From positions 1 to 20,745 of the forward strand of contig JARHYY010000017.1 of the NCBI GenBank assembly GCA_029258405.1: a stretch of DNA of 20,745 nucleotides, in the 5' to 3' direction. A program made the translations under genes and the position numbers. Positions 7,137-15,562 of this stretch are shown in pieces (position 1 is the stretch's first letter; each line of letters starts with the position of its first letter). Under the pieces are notes generated by a model, which was not told the DNA's origin, did not search any database, and saw only the letters and a list, made by a program, of their open reading frames with translations. The DNA is from Helicobacteraceae bacterium (lineage in GTDB: Bacteria; Campylobacterota; Campylobacteria; Campylobacterales; Helicobacteraceae).

Positions 7137-7994
7137 CTAAAAATGAAGGAAAAACCATTTTAAGATAGCATAAACCACAAAAATACCAAAACATAATAAG
7201 AAAATTATAAATATCATAAAATTAAGGTTATTACGCTCAAACTCATGTTCAAATTTTACTACTCTACTTGCAACATAAATAAATAATTGACTCCAAAACA
7301 GAGCTAATATATAGAGCGGAAAATAAATAGAGCTATCAAACATAAACTGCATATATATAATCGTAAATAAAAAGATAGCATAAGAAAAAAATCGGAGTAT
7401 TTTGGAATCATCTTGGAGAGATTTAATGCCATATAGAGTGGCTGTAGTTACGCAAAGAATTGTAGAAGCAAAGTAACTCAAAAAGGTAAGTATTCCAACT
7501 TCACCATCTTTTATAAAATAAACTCCTCTAGCAAGTCTTTCTATATAAAGAATAATATAACTCACAATCCCTATATAAACAAAAGCTTTAGGAAAAAAAA
7601 TATCTTTTGTTACTATTTCTTTCAAAATTTTCCTGTCACCAAAACATACAAAAACTATATAAAAGATTACGCCTAAAGTTAGTACTTTTTCAATGCTAGG
7701 AAAAAAAGAAGTATAAACTAGAAAAATAACACTCAACAAATAAGACATAAAAGATAAGAGTAAGATGGCTTTGGATTTTTCTCCAAACCCTTTCAGTAAA
7801 ATCAGTGTAGATATTGAAAAGCAGATTCCTATAGAAGCCAAAAAACCTAAATATACAACAACATATAATATAACTTCATGCAATCTAAAAAATATAGCTA
7901 TCTTTTGAATAATCAAGATAATTAAACTAATAAAACCTATTTTAAAAAGTTTTCTAGGAGTTAATATGTAATTTTGTATTCTTTTAATAAGCAT
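7137..7994 (-). CDS. Orphan multi-pass membrane protein
   Basis: 285 residues, with about eight or nine hydrophobic helices spread from residue 15 to 283 and short charged loops (for example KDIFF, KSLQDDSK, FEHEFERNN). I see no signature motif and do not recognise the family. The ATG at 7994 lacks a clear Shine-Dalgarno sequence. The gene is alone, convergent with the conjugation operon and divergent from the short ORF at 8116. Very high AT content and lack of neighbours suggest accessory DNA. Confidence 0.7.
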   Translation of the reverse strand: MLIKRIQNYILTPRKLFKIGFISLIILIIQKIAIFFRLHEVILYVVVYLGFLASIGICFSISTLILLKGFGEKSKAILLLSFMSYLLSVIFLVYTSFFPSIEKVLTLGVIFYIVFVCFGDRKILKEIVTKDIFFPKAFVYIGIVSYIILYIERLARGVYFIKDGEVGILTFLSYFASTILCVTTATLYGIKSLQDDSKILRFFSYAIFLFTIIYMQFMFDSSIYFPLYILALFWSQLFIYVASRVVKFEHEFERNNLNFMIFIIFLLCFGIFVVYAILKWFFLHF

Positions 7995-8080
7995 AAAACA
8001 AGTGTATAATATTAAAAATAAAAATTAGCTTAATTTTATTATAAATATTAAATTTGTGTATCTATTAATTAAAAAAATTG

Positions 8081-8086
8081 TATAAT
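8081..8086 (+). promoter_or_regulatory. Promoter -10 for the G7 ORF
   Basis: TATAAT lies about 30 bases before the ATG at 8116, predicting a start near 8093 and a short leader. There is no obvious -35. The region is very AT-rich, so a chance match is possible. Confidence 0.35.
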
Positions 8087-8115
8087 AATAAAAATATTTT
8101 CAAAAAGAGAAAAAT

Positions 8116-8376
8116 ATGCAAAAAAACAAAACTCCAATCCTAAATCGGGGGGGTGAAACCCTATTCTCAACACCATTCATTAAAGGAGTAAATCACTATT
8201 GGTTTATTTTTAAAGATATATTATGGATACAAGAAGGCGTACATATGCCTTCAAAATATTCTCTTCTTTTTCCAAGAGAAAAAGAAATCGTAAAGGCATT
8301 AAGAAAAAATCCTCCTTATCTATTTTGCTTCTCTACACAAAATCCCCCTGAAAAATTTAATTTTAGCATAGAGTAA
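8116..8376 (+). CDS. Short ORF with a G7 tract, probable phase-variable gene fragment
   Basis: 86 residues, not recognised. It is rich in aromatics (NHYWFIFKDILWIQEG) like part of a folded enzyme, so it may be the N-terminal piece of a longer protein. A run of seven G at 8147-8153 encodes Arg-Gly-Gly at residues 11-13. One extra G gives an immediate TGA, and one fewer gives a stop about 15 codons later, so only G7 (or G7 plus or minus three) keeps it open. Homopolymeric G tracts in Helicobacter genes commonly cause phase variation. The purine-rich leader (AAAAAGAGA) is only a weak ribosome binding site. An open stretch at 8408-8557 in another frame could be its lost C-terminus. Confidence 0.5.
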   Translation: MQKNKTPILNRGGETLFSTPFIKGVNHYWFIFKDILWIQEGVHMPSKYSLLFPREKEIVKALRKNPPYLFCFSTQNPPEKFNFSIE

Positions 8377-8407
8377 TTTAAAAAGGGACTAAAACAAATA
8401 ACTCTAG

Positions 8408-8557
8408 GTACTAATCTTGATTCTTAATAACATTTTCAATCAATACACCTTTATTATTCAAGATAGCTATATATTAACACTAGAAGAGCTACTTTTTTTA
8501 CAAACACCCACTAGGATTCAAACATTAAAGCATTTTTTTAATAAAATCAACAAATAA
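8408..8557 (+). pseudogene. Possible decayed C-terminal coding remnant
   Basis: An open stretch of 49 codons after a stop (8405-8407) reads like a protein tail: QDSYILTLEELLFLQTPTRI, then a Lys/Phe-rich end. It has no start codon. It is shifted one frame relative to the ORF at 8116-8376, so a frameshift plus a stop may have split one gene. The family is not recognised, and chance in AT-rich DNA remains possible. Confidence 0.25.
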
Positions 8558-8635
8558 AGAGTAAGTCATATGCTCCTAGATATGCACAGGCACTCAAATA
8601 AATATTTCTCATTTCCATGCTATTAGCCTACTAGC

Positions 8636-8676
8636 ACAATATAAACTTATTAACCCCTATTATAAGTTTATATTGT
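8636..8676. repeat. 15-bp perfect inverted repeat
   Basis: ACAATATAAACTTAT (8636-8650) is the exact reverse complement of ATAAGTTTATATTGT (8662-8676), with an 11-base spacer (TAACCCCTATT). It has no T tail and no adjacent gene end. It could be an operator, a mobile-element end or a hairpin-type miniature element. Confidence 0.6.
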
Positions 8677-8717
8677 TGGGATACAAAATATAATATAATA
8701 CTTTTAAGTTTTATAAA

Positions 8718-8771
8718 ATGATTGTAATGATGGTGACGATGATCAACTTTATCCTAGTTAATATAATTTAA
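8718..8771 (+). CDS. 17-residue hydrophobic ORF, low confidence
   Basis: The ORF MIVMMVTMINFILVNII follows AT-rich sequence containing TATAAT-like hexamers (about 8690-8700) and the 15-bp inverted repeat. It has the composition of a small membrane peptide but no Shine-Dalgarno sequence and no charged residue. It may be chance. Confidence 0.15.
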   Translation: MIVMMVTMINFILVNII

Positions 8772-8809
8772 AGTGGATGCAAACTAGATGAGTTTTCAAA
8801 TATGAATTA

Positions 8810-8845
8810 CCCCTGCCTAAGAGGCGAGGATTTTCTTGCCTAAAA
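8810..8845 (+). mobile_element. Possible second IS200/IS605-like right end
   Basis: An imperfect hairpin, CCT-GCCT (8812-8818), loop AAG... (8819-8821), AGGC-G-AGG (8822-8829), has a single bulged G. It is followed by ATTTTCTTGCCTAAAA (8830-8845). The tail matches the one at 102-117 apart from one-base insertions. No transposase remains nearby. The stretch 8377-9277 holds only this, the inverted repeat at 8636, short open fragments and otherwise nothing recognisable. Confidence 0.3.
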
Positions 8846-9222
8846 TTGTAATAAAATCCTTTTGTATTAAAAATTTCATGATACTTGCAAAGATGCTTAA
8901 ATGGTATTAAAATAATCTTCCATTGATAAAAGCTCAAATTGCAAGATAAGATAACCTTTGGTGATGATAGAGATTCTAATATGATTAGACTTTATGGGAA
9001 TTGAGCTATTGAGTACTCATGCTCTTGTGTTAAGTGCTCTGTTGTTTTTATGAAAAGCATTATACTTATTGCAAGGGCTTAAAGTTTGTATTCACTATCT
9101 CCTTATAATTATCTCTTATTTATATTGTTCTTACTTATTTTAAGTACTTTAATGGTTCTTATACCTTTATTGTGCCCTATGGAGTATTGAGTAAAGCCTT
9201 TTAACATTTGCACTCTTATTAA

Positions 9223-9237
9223 GGCTAAGATTTAGCC
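9223..9237 (-). terminator. Weak terminator candidate after the alcohol dehydrogenase gene
   Basis: GGCTAA and TTAGCC form a 6-bp stem with a 3-base loop, about 40 bases past the stop on the minus strand. It is followed by TTAATAAG rather than a solid T run. Confidence 0.25.
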
Positions 9238-9277
9238 ATTATATTGCATTAAAATTTTATTGCTTACTGATTATAAT

Positions 9278-10369
9278 CTAAGCCTTTAAACTACTCATAT
9301 CAATTACATATCTAAACTTTGCCTTACCACTTGTAAGATTTTGATATGCAATATTTATATCATTGATACCAATAATTTCAGTTTCTGGATAAATTTTATT
9401 TTGTACAGAAATATTGAGCATTTCTTGTGTTTCTTGCATACCACCAATAAGTGAGCCATAAACTTTTTTCCCTGCAGTAAAAACAAGCTTTGTTAAATCA
9501 ATCTGAATTTTATCTTCCACAGGCGGTAGTCCAACTATTGCCATTTCACCTCCATAACGCAAAAGTGCAATATAGTTATTGACATTATAGGCTGTTGGAA
9601 TAGTGGAAATAATAAAATCAAATCGTTCTTTGCATGTCTTTGTGTTAGCATAAAGAGCTTTTGCCCCTAGTCGCAATGCCTCATTTTTTTTAATATCATT
9701 TCTCGCAAAGATACTTACTTCTGCCCCAAGATACAAGGCATATTTTAATGCCATAACGCCAAGCCCCCCAAACCCAGCTACTGCAACTTTATCGCCCTTT
9801 TTGACTTTGCTAAACTTTAAGGGAGAATAAGTAGTAATTCCGGCACAAAGCAATGGTGCAACCTTATCAAGAGGGGCATTTTGTGGGACATTTACTGCAA
9901 AATGTTCATGCACAACAATATTATTAGAATACCCACCATAAGTTGGAGTGTTTTCATGAAAACAATCAAGACAATCATAAGTAAAAACTACTTTACCATT
10001 TTCACAAAACTGCTCATGGCTTATTTTGCATGCCTCACATGCACCACAGCTATTCACCATGCAACCCACCCCAGCATAATCCCCAATTTTAAACCGAGAA
10101 ACTTTATTCCCTACTGCTACAACTCTTCCAGCAATTTCATGTCCGGGCACCATGGGATATATTCCCTCTTTCCACTCACTTCGTGCAGAATGTATATCGC
10201 TATGGCAGATTCCAGCATAAAGAATTTCAACAAGAATATCATTTTCGCCCATTGCATGTCGCTTGAAACTAAAGGGCTTAAAGGTGTCATTCTTGTGGGC
10301 TACTGCATAACCTAATGCATCAATTTTATCACCATTTTTAGCTTGAGTTAAGTTATTTTCTAAAAGCAT
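9278..10369 (-). CDS. Zinc-dependent NAD(P) alcohol dehydrogenase, cinnamyl alcohol dehydrogenase family
   Basis: This 363-residue cytoplasmic enzyme interconverts aldehydes and alcohols. It closely resembles what I recall of H. pylori HP1104 (about 348 residues); segments such as LYAGICHSDIHSA and WKEGIYPMVPGHEIAG are shared. The catalytic zinc ligands C55, H77 and E78 are visible, as are four structural zinc cysteines (C108, C111, C114, C122). The Rossmann motif is AGFGGLGVMA. The extra N-terminal 15 or so residues relative to HP1104 leave the start slightly uncertain, but AAGGAT lies just before this ATG. A nine-base A run (minus strand) lies upstream of that site. The gene is divergent from clpB and stands alone. 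Confidence 0.93.
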   Translation of the reverse strand: MLLENNLTQAKNGDKIDALGYAVAHKNDTFKPFSFKRHAMGENDILVEILYAGICHSDIHSARSEWKEGIYPMVPGHEIAGRVVAVGNKVSRFKIGDYAGVGCMVNSCGACEACKISHEQFCENGKVVFTYDCLDCFHENTPTYGGYSNNIVVHEHFAVNVPQNAPLDKVAPLLCAGITTYSPLKFSKVKKGDKVAVAGFGGLGVMALKYALYLGAEVSIFARNDIKKNEALRLGAKALYANTKTCKERFDFIISTIPTAYNVNNYIALLRYGGEMAIVGLPPVEDKIQIDLTKLVFTAGKKVYGSLIGGMQETQEMLNISVQNKIYPETEIIGINDINIAYQNLTSGKAKFRYVIDMSSLKA

Positions 10370-10400
10370 GGCTATCCTTTTTTTTTGTGTTTAAAAATGA

Positions 10401-10406
10401 ATTATA
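10401..10406 (-). promoter_or_regulatory. Promoter -10 for the alcohol dehydrogenase gene
   Basis: TATAAT on the minus strand lies about 32 bases upstream of the start codon, predicting a leader of about 25 bases. No clear -35 is seen. Confidence 0.4.
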
Positions 10407-10501
10407 ATATCTCACGCCTAATATTTTTTAAATTACTTACAAATTGTAAAAATTACTTGATTTGCACTCAAAACAAGCAGCACCTATTCTAAAATTTAGC
10501 A

Positions 10502-10572
10502 ATATCAATAAAAAAACTTGACATTTATACACTCATATTATATAATACTAACTATATAAATTTTATTGATAT
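10502..10572. repeat. 12-bp inverted repeat bracketing the clpB promoter
   Basis: ATATCAATAAAA (10502-10513) is the exact reverse complement of TTTTATTGATAT (10561-10572). The arms flank the -35/-10 region and the predicted transcription start, with the right arm just before the ribosome binding site. It looks like a paired operator, but the binding protein is unknown. It does not match the HrcA (CIRCE) or HspR (HAIR) consensus. Confidence 0.45.
10518..10546 (+). promoter_or_regulatory. Perfect consensus promoter of clpB
   Basis: TTGACA (10518-10523), a 17-base spacer and TATAAT (10541-10546) match the bacterial housekeeping consensus exactly. The predicted start is near 10553, leaving a leader of about 35 bases with AAGGAG at 10576-10581. 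Confidence 0.8.
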
Positions 10573-10587
10573 AAAAAGGAGTATAAA

Positions 10588-13185
10588 ATGAATATTTCTG
10601 AAAAACTTACTAACAATTTACGACAATCTTTAGAGCAAGCTGCATCATTAGCATTGCATTCTAAGAATCAAGAAATAAATATTCCCCATATTTTATGGGC
10701 TTTACTTATAGATTCTCAATCTGTTTTAAATCAATCTCTTCAACATCTTAATGTTGATAAAAATATTATGGAGCTTGAAGCACGCTCAAGCGTAGATAAA
10801 ATGCCTAAAAGCTCCATTATCAAACAAGAAAATATGCAGCTCTCAAGAGATTTTATAGATGCTCTTGGATATGCGGAAGCCTTAAGTGTTAAAAATGGTG
10901 ATAAATTTATAGCGGTAGATATTTTTATTATTTCTCTTATAGAGCATAAGAATCATGACTTTATGAATATTATTGGAAAATATGTAGATACTATGGAGCT
11001 AAAAAAAGATTTACAGTCTATACGCCATGGGCAAAAAATCGAGACCGCATCAGGAGATGAAAATTTAGAAGCGTTGGCGAAATTTGGTATTGATTTAACA
11101 CAAAAGGCTTTACAAAATGAACTTGATCCAGTTATAGGCAGAGATGAAGAGGTTCATCATATCATGCAAATTCTTATTCGCAAAACTAAAAATAACCCTA
11201 TTTTATTAGGCGAACCGGGCGTAGGTAAAACTGCTGCTGTTGAAGGCTTAGCACAAAGAATTATTAAAAAAGAAGTGCCACTTTCATTACAAAACAAGAA
11301 AGTGATTACCTTGGATATGAGCGCACTCATTGCTGGAACAAAATATCGCGGAGAGTTTGAAGACAGACTAAAAAAAGTTATTGATGAAGTAAAAAAAGCG
11401 GGTAATATCATTTTATTTATTGATGAAATTCATACTATTGTTGGTGCAGGTGCAAGCGAAGGGAGCATGGATGCTGCCAACATACTCAAACCAGCACTTG
11501 CACGAGGGGAACTCCATACCATTGGAGCAACAACCCTTAAAGAGTATCGTAAATACTTTGAAAAAGATGCCGCATTGCAAAGACGGTTTCAACCTGTAAC
11601 ATTCAATGAGCCTAATGTCAATGAAGCTTTACAGATATTAAGAGGCATCAAACAAAGGCTTGAAGCCCATCACAATGTAAGCATCCTCGATTCAGCTCTT
11701 GTTGCAGCAGCAAAACTCTCTCATCGCTATATTACAGATAGATTTTTGCCTGATAAGGCTATTGACCTCATTGATGAAGCCGCTGCCGAACTTAAAATGC
11801 AAATAGAATCAGAACCAAGCGAGCTCTCAAAGGTAAAGCGAGAGATTGCAAGACTTGAAGTAGAAAAACAGGCATTATTAATGGAAAAAAACCCAAAAGA
11901 TGAACCTCGTCTTAAGGAAATTGAAAAAGAGATTGCTGACAACAATGAAAATAAACGCAAATTAGAATCTCAATTTGAAGCTGAAAAAAATGTATTCAAT
12001 GAAATTGCCCAAATTAAAACAAAAATTGATTCACTTCGCAAAGAATCAGAAAGGGCAAAGCGAGATAGTGAATTTGATAAGGCTGCTAAAATTGATTATG
12101 GAGAAATTCCTGATTTGGAAAAAAAAGAACAAGAGCTTAATAAAAATTGGGAACGAATGCAAGAAAATGGAACATTGCTCAAAAATGCTGTTACCCCAGA
12201 GAGTATTGCACAAATTGTAAGTAGATGGACACAAATTCCTATTCAAAAAATGCTTCAAAGTGAAAAAGAAAAAATATTATATATGGAGCAAGAATTACAA
12301 AAAATGGTTGTAGGGCAAGATTCTGCCCTCAAATCCATATCAAGAGCAATAAAAAGAAACAGAGCAGGGCTAAGCGATGCAAACCGCCCAATAGGAAGCT
12401 TTTTATTTCTTGGTCCAACAGGGGTAGGAAAAACAGAAAGTGCTAAAAGCCTTGCACAATTTTTATTTGATAGTGAAAAAAACCTTATACGCATAGATAT
12501 GAGTGAATACATGGAAAAACATTCTCTTAGTCGCCTTATTGGTGCTCCTCCGGGCTATGTTGGCTATGAAGAAGGTGGGCAGCTTACTGAAGCAGTACGA
12601 AGAAAGCCCTACTCTGTTATACTCTTTGATGAAATTGAGAAGGCACATTCAGATATATTTAATGTTTTACTTCAAGTGCTTGATGAAGGAAGGCTTACTG
12701 ATGGAAAGGGAGTAAATGTAGATTTTCGCAACACTATCATTATCCTTACAAGCAATATTGCAAGCGAAAAAATTTTAACAATTCAAAGCAAAGAAGTGCT
12801 AGAACAAGCAATCAATGAGGAGCTTAAACATTATTTTAAACCAGAATTCCTCAATAGACTTGATGATAAAATTATATTTAATCCTTTAGGCATGGAAGAG
12901 ATATGCTCAATAGTAGAAATTTTATTTTCTCGCATTGCTGATAAACTTCAAGAAAAGGAAATAAACATTCACTTAAGCGAAAATGCAAAGGCATTTATAG
13001 CCCAAGCAGGTTTTGATCCTGTATATGGAGCAAGACCACTCAAAAGAGCCTTGTATGAAACAATTGAAGACCATCTTGCAGAGCTTATACTGCAGGGCAA
13101 CATTAAAGAAGGTTGTGATATTACATTTGATACCACCAAAGATGACAACAACCAGACAAAAATAATCAGCATCATTAATCAATAA
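10588..13185 (+). CDS. clpB: ClpB disaggregase chaperone
   Basis: 865 residues, the usual length for ClpB. This hexameric AAA+ ATPase pulls apart protein aggregates with DnaK after heat stress. In order: Clp N domain (about 1-145); first ATPase domain with Walker A GEPGVGKT (208-215) and Walker B ILFIDEIH; a charged coiled-coil middle domain (about residues 410-525), which separates ClpB from ClpA/ClpC; second ATPase domain with Walker A GPTGVGKT (609-616) and Walker B VILFDEIEKAH; and a C-terminal small domain ending near GARPLKRAL. AAGGAG sits six bases before the ATG. The promoter is a perfect consensus flanked by an inverted repeat, so stress control by a repressor is plausible. Confidence 0.97.
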   Translation: MNISEKLTNNLRQSLEQAASLALHSKNQEINIPHILWALLIDSQSVLNQSLQHLNVDKNIMELEARSSVDKMPKSSIIKQENMQLSRDFIDALGYAEALSVKNGDKFIAVDIFIISLIEHKNHDFMNIIGKYVDTMELKKDLQSIRHGQKIETASGDENLEALAKFGIDLTQKALQNELDPVIGRDEEVHHIMQILIRKTKNNPILLGEPGVGKTAAVEGLAQRIIKKEVPLSLQNKKVITLDMSALIAGTKYRGEFEDRLKKVIDEVKKAGNIILFIDEIHTIVGAGASEGSMDAANILKPALARGELHTIGATTLKEYRKYFEKDAALQRRFQPVTFNEPNVNEALQILRGIKQRLEAHHNVSILDSALVAAAKLSHRYITDRFLPDKAIDLIDEAAAELKMQIESEPSELSKVKREIARLEVEKQALLMEKNPKDEPRLKEIEKEIADNNENKRKLESQFEAEKNVFNEIAQIKTKIDSLRKESERAKRDSEFDKAAKIDYGEIPDLEKKEQELNKNWERMQENGTLLKNAVTPESIAQIVSRWTQIPIQKMLQSEKEKILYMEQELQKMVVGQDSALKSISRAIKRNRAGLSDANRPIGSFLFLGPTGVGKTESAKSLAQFLFDSEKNLIRIDMSEYMEKHSLSRLIGAPPGYVGYEEGGQLTEAVRRKPYSVILFDEIEKAHSDIFNVLLQVLDEGRLTDGKGVNVDFRNTIIILTSNIASEKILTIQSKEVLEQAINEELKHYFKPEFLNRLDDKIIFNPLGMEEICSIVEILFSRIADKLQEKEINIHLSENAKAFIAQAGFDPVYGARPLKRALYETIEDHLAELILQGNIKEGCDITFDTTKDDNNQTKIISIINQ

Positions 13186-13197
13186 TAAGGTATAACA

Positions 13198-13228
13198 AAC
13201 TTGCAAATAGCATTGCTTTTTGCAAGTT
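13198..13228. terminator. Hairpin after clpB
   Basis: AACTTGCAAA (13198-13207) pairs perfectly with TTTGCAAGTT (13219-13228) around an 11-base loop, 13 bases after the clpB stop. It lies between convergent genes. No T run follows on the plus strand, so termination may be inefficient. Confidence 0.35.
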
Positions 13229-13342
13229 GAAACTTATAATCAATCGTTTCATTGCAAAAAAAATATTAAAATAACCCACACCTAAAGAGCAAGAACAATA
13301 CATATAAATACTTGAAACATAAATGAATACCATGGGTTAGAA

Positions 13343-13363
13343 ACTCCCATTTTAAATAGGAGT
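13343..13363 (-). terminator. Palindromic terminator-like hairpin at the pnp stop
   Basis: On the minus strand ACTCC at the start pairs with GGGAGT at the end, joined by an AT-rich palindrome, and TTTCT follows. It begins three bases after the pnp stop codon and would end the operon transcript. It is part of the 29-base repeat that recurs at 16295-16323. Confidence 0.4.
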
Positions 13364-13372
13364 AATTCACGC
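13344..13372. repeat. 29-base dispersed repeat, copy 1
   Basis: It starts CTCCCATTTTAAA and ends AATTCACGC. It matches 26 of 29 bases at 16295-16323. It overlaps the last codon and stop of pnp and includes the terminator-like palindrome. Confidence 0.55.
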
Positions 13373-15562
13373 TTTATGTAAAAAACCTAATTCAATCTTG
13401 TTTTTATTAATAGAAATTATCTCTACATATATTTCATCATTTTCTTGAAATACAGATTGTATTGATTCTCCTCTTTTAACAATTTTTGAAATATGCAATA
13501 AGCCATCTCCCCCTTTTGGAAGCTCAACAAAAGCTCCAAATTCAACAATTTTTTTTACTTTTCCCTTATATTTTTCACCGGGTACATATAAATCTTTTAT
13601 TTTAACTTTTTGAATCCCTCCATCAGCACTCACCACTTGTAAAATATAATCCTTTGCTCCAGAGACTCTCTCTTTGTTTTCGCCAATAACCTTGACTTCT
13701 CCATTATCACGATTCAAATCAATAGCAACGCCAAATTTCTCTATAATATCCTTAATTGTTTTGCCCGCCTGTCCTATTACATCAACAACTTTATTCGGGT
13801 TGATAAAAAATATCTGCGAAGCAGGGAGTATATCATAATTAACTACAATGTCTTTCCTTGCTTGCTCCATAAGGTTTAATATATGTATTCGAGCTTCTTT
13901 TGCTTGCATAAGAGCTTCTTTAAGAATGTGGAGCGATAAACCGCCAAGCTTAATATCCATTTGCATGGCTGTAATGCCTTTTATAGTGCCTGCAACTTTA
14001 AAGTCCATATCGCCATCATGATCTTCTAACCCCATAATATCTGTTAAAATAACATATTGTTCTTCATGGCTTATAAGCCCCATAGCTACACCAGCAACCA
14101 AATTGCTTATATCAATATCAGCTGCACAAAGTGCTAAAGAGCCACCGCATACTGTTGCCATAGAGCTAGAACCATTAGATTCTAATATCTCTGAAACTAA
14201 ACGAATTGTTTGAGCTTCTTTATTTATAATAGTGGGTTCTAAGGCGCGTTTTGCTAAATTCCCATGCCCTAGCTCTCTTCTTCCGGGTGTGCCTATTGCC
14301 CCCACTTCACCTACGCTAAAGGGGGGGAAATTATAATGAAGCATAAAGCGTTCTTTTTGGCTGATTTTATCATTCAGTAATTCATAGCTTTGTGCATCAG
14401 AATCTCCGCCCAAGGTTGCTATGACTAATGCCTGTGTTTCACCTCTTTTAAAAAGAGCTGAAGAATGAGCCATAGGCAATATATTTGTTTGTATAGATAT
14501 GGGGCGTACATCTTTTAGCCCTCTCCCATCAGCTCTTATTTTTTGCTTAAGTGCCATAGTGCGTACACATTCTCTTTTGCATTTCCACAGCATAGCACTC
14601 ACTATATCTTCTGTCCATTCATTTTTTTTCACTTCATCTGTATTCATAATAGAGAGCAACAATGTATTAAGTGCATCATTACGCTCACTCTTTGCCATCA
14701 CTTGTATGGCTTTTTCTATTTGAGATAAAAAGTGCTGTTTTATAAAACAATATATTACTTCTGAATATAGTTCCTCTTTGAGATTTACCGCTATATTGTC
14801 TTTTGCATAGGGCTCAAAGGAGCTAGTATATAGCTCACCCAAAGTATTAAGCTCTTTTTGAGCAATCTCTAAAATATGCAACAATTCATCTTCGCTAACT
14901 TCATTAGCATCATGAAAAATTTCTTGAGGTACAACATCAACCCCGAGCACTCCATAACCGCCAGACAATACACTGCTATTTTCTTGAGAGCTGATAGAAC
15001 GCATTTCAATCATCAAAATATCTTTATATACACCTGAAACAAAAAGATCTAAAGTACTCTCTTGTAATTCTTGGATAGAGGGATTAATTTTGTATTCACC
15101 ATTGACTTTACCAATACGCAAACCAATTGCTGGTTGCCTAATAGGAATATCAGATAAGAAAAGTGCTGCAGAAGCAGCATTAAGTGCCAAAACTTGCAAA
15201 TCTGTTATTCCATCACTGCTTAAAACAAGAACAGTGATTTGTGTGGGATAATTATAGCCTTGAGGAAAAAGAGGTCTTAAAGTACGATCAATAATTCTTG
15301 AAGTAAGAGTTTCATATTCGCTTGGTTTTGATTCTCGTTTAATAAATCCCCCCGGGAATTTTCCAGAAGCATAGCTTTTTTCAATATACTGCACAGTAAG
15401 AGGTAAAAAATCCTCATTGCTATCTTGCATAAAATCACTACAAACAGTAGCAAGAAGTACTGTTTTATTCACTTGCAAAAGCACTGAACCATTTGCCTGT
15501 GTTGCCATTTCTCCTATGCAAAAAATTTCTTTATAGCTCTGTGTATTAATTTCTACTTTCAT
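13367..15562 (-). CDS. pnp: Polynucleotide phosphorylase
   Basis: 731 residues, slightly longer than most. The enzyme degrades RNA 3' to 5' using phosphate and takes part in mRNA turnover. The first RNase PH-like half includes GGFIKRESKPSE and RIIDRTLRPLFP. The second half has the catalytic segment GLEDHDGDMDFKVAGT with the conserved aspartates, and IRADGRGLKDVRPI near its start. A KH domain (VIGQAGKTIKDI, about residues 590-610) and an S1 domain (YKGKVKKIVEFGAFVELP, about 655-725) close the protein. Its ATG overlaps the stop of the phosphoribosyltransferase by four bases (ATGA), with AAGGA upstream, so it is the translationally coupled last gene of the operon. Confidence 0.97.
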   Translation of the reverse strand: MKVEINTQSYKEIFCIGEMATQANGSVLLQVNKTVLLATVCSDFMQDSNEDFLPLTVQYIEKSYASGKFPGGFIKRESKPSEYETLTSRIIDRTLRPLFPQGYNYPTQITVLVLSSDGITDLQVLALNAASAALFLSDIPIRQPAIGLRIGKVNGEYKINPSIQELQESTLDLFVSGVYKDILMIEMRSISSQENSSVLSGGYGVLGVDVVPQEIFHDANEVSEDELLHILEIAQKELNTLGELYTSSFEPYAKDNIAVNLKEELYSEVIYCFIKQHFLSQIEKAIQVMAKSERNDALNTLLLSIMNTDEVKKNEWTEDIVSAMLWKCKRECVRTMALKQKIRADGRGLKDVRPISIQTNILPMAHSSALFKRGETQALVIATLGGDSDAQSYELLNDKISQKERFMLHYNFPPFSVGEVGAIGTPGRRELGHGNLAKRALEPTIINKEAQTIRLVSEILESNGSSSMATVCGGSLALCAADIDISNLVAGVAMGLISHEEQYVILTDIMGLEDHDGDMDFKVAGTIKGITAMQMDIKLGGLSLHILKEALMQAKEARIHILNLMEQARKDIVVNYDILPASQIFFINPNKVVDVIGQAGKTIKDIIEKFGVAIDLNRDNGEVKVIGENKERVSGAKDYILQVVSADGGIQKVKIKDLYVPGEKYKGKVKKIVEFGAFVELPKGGDGLLHISKIVKRGESIQSVFQENDEIYVEIISINKNKIELGFLHKA

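Noticed and set aside
9050..9082. 10-residue hydrophobic ORF MKSIILIARA
   Set aside because: No ribosome binding site, promoter or structured leader; expected by chance in AT-rich DNA.
9881..10315. 144-residue plus-strand ORF opposite the alcohol dehydrogenase
   Set aside because: Lies wholly antisense to a gene with complete zinc and cofactor motifs; composition is that of a shadow frame.
10378..10386. T9 (A9 on the minus strand) tract before the alcohol dehydrogenase as a phase-variation switch
   Set aside because: It lies upstream of the ribosome binding site, outside the coding and -10 regions; short A/T runs are common here, so there is no specific evidence.
10455..10480. HspR (HAIR) or HrcA (CIRCE) site upstream of clpB
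   Set aside because: Only half-site likeness (CTTGAT, TTTGCACTC); the second half with proper spacing is missing.
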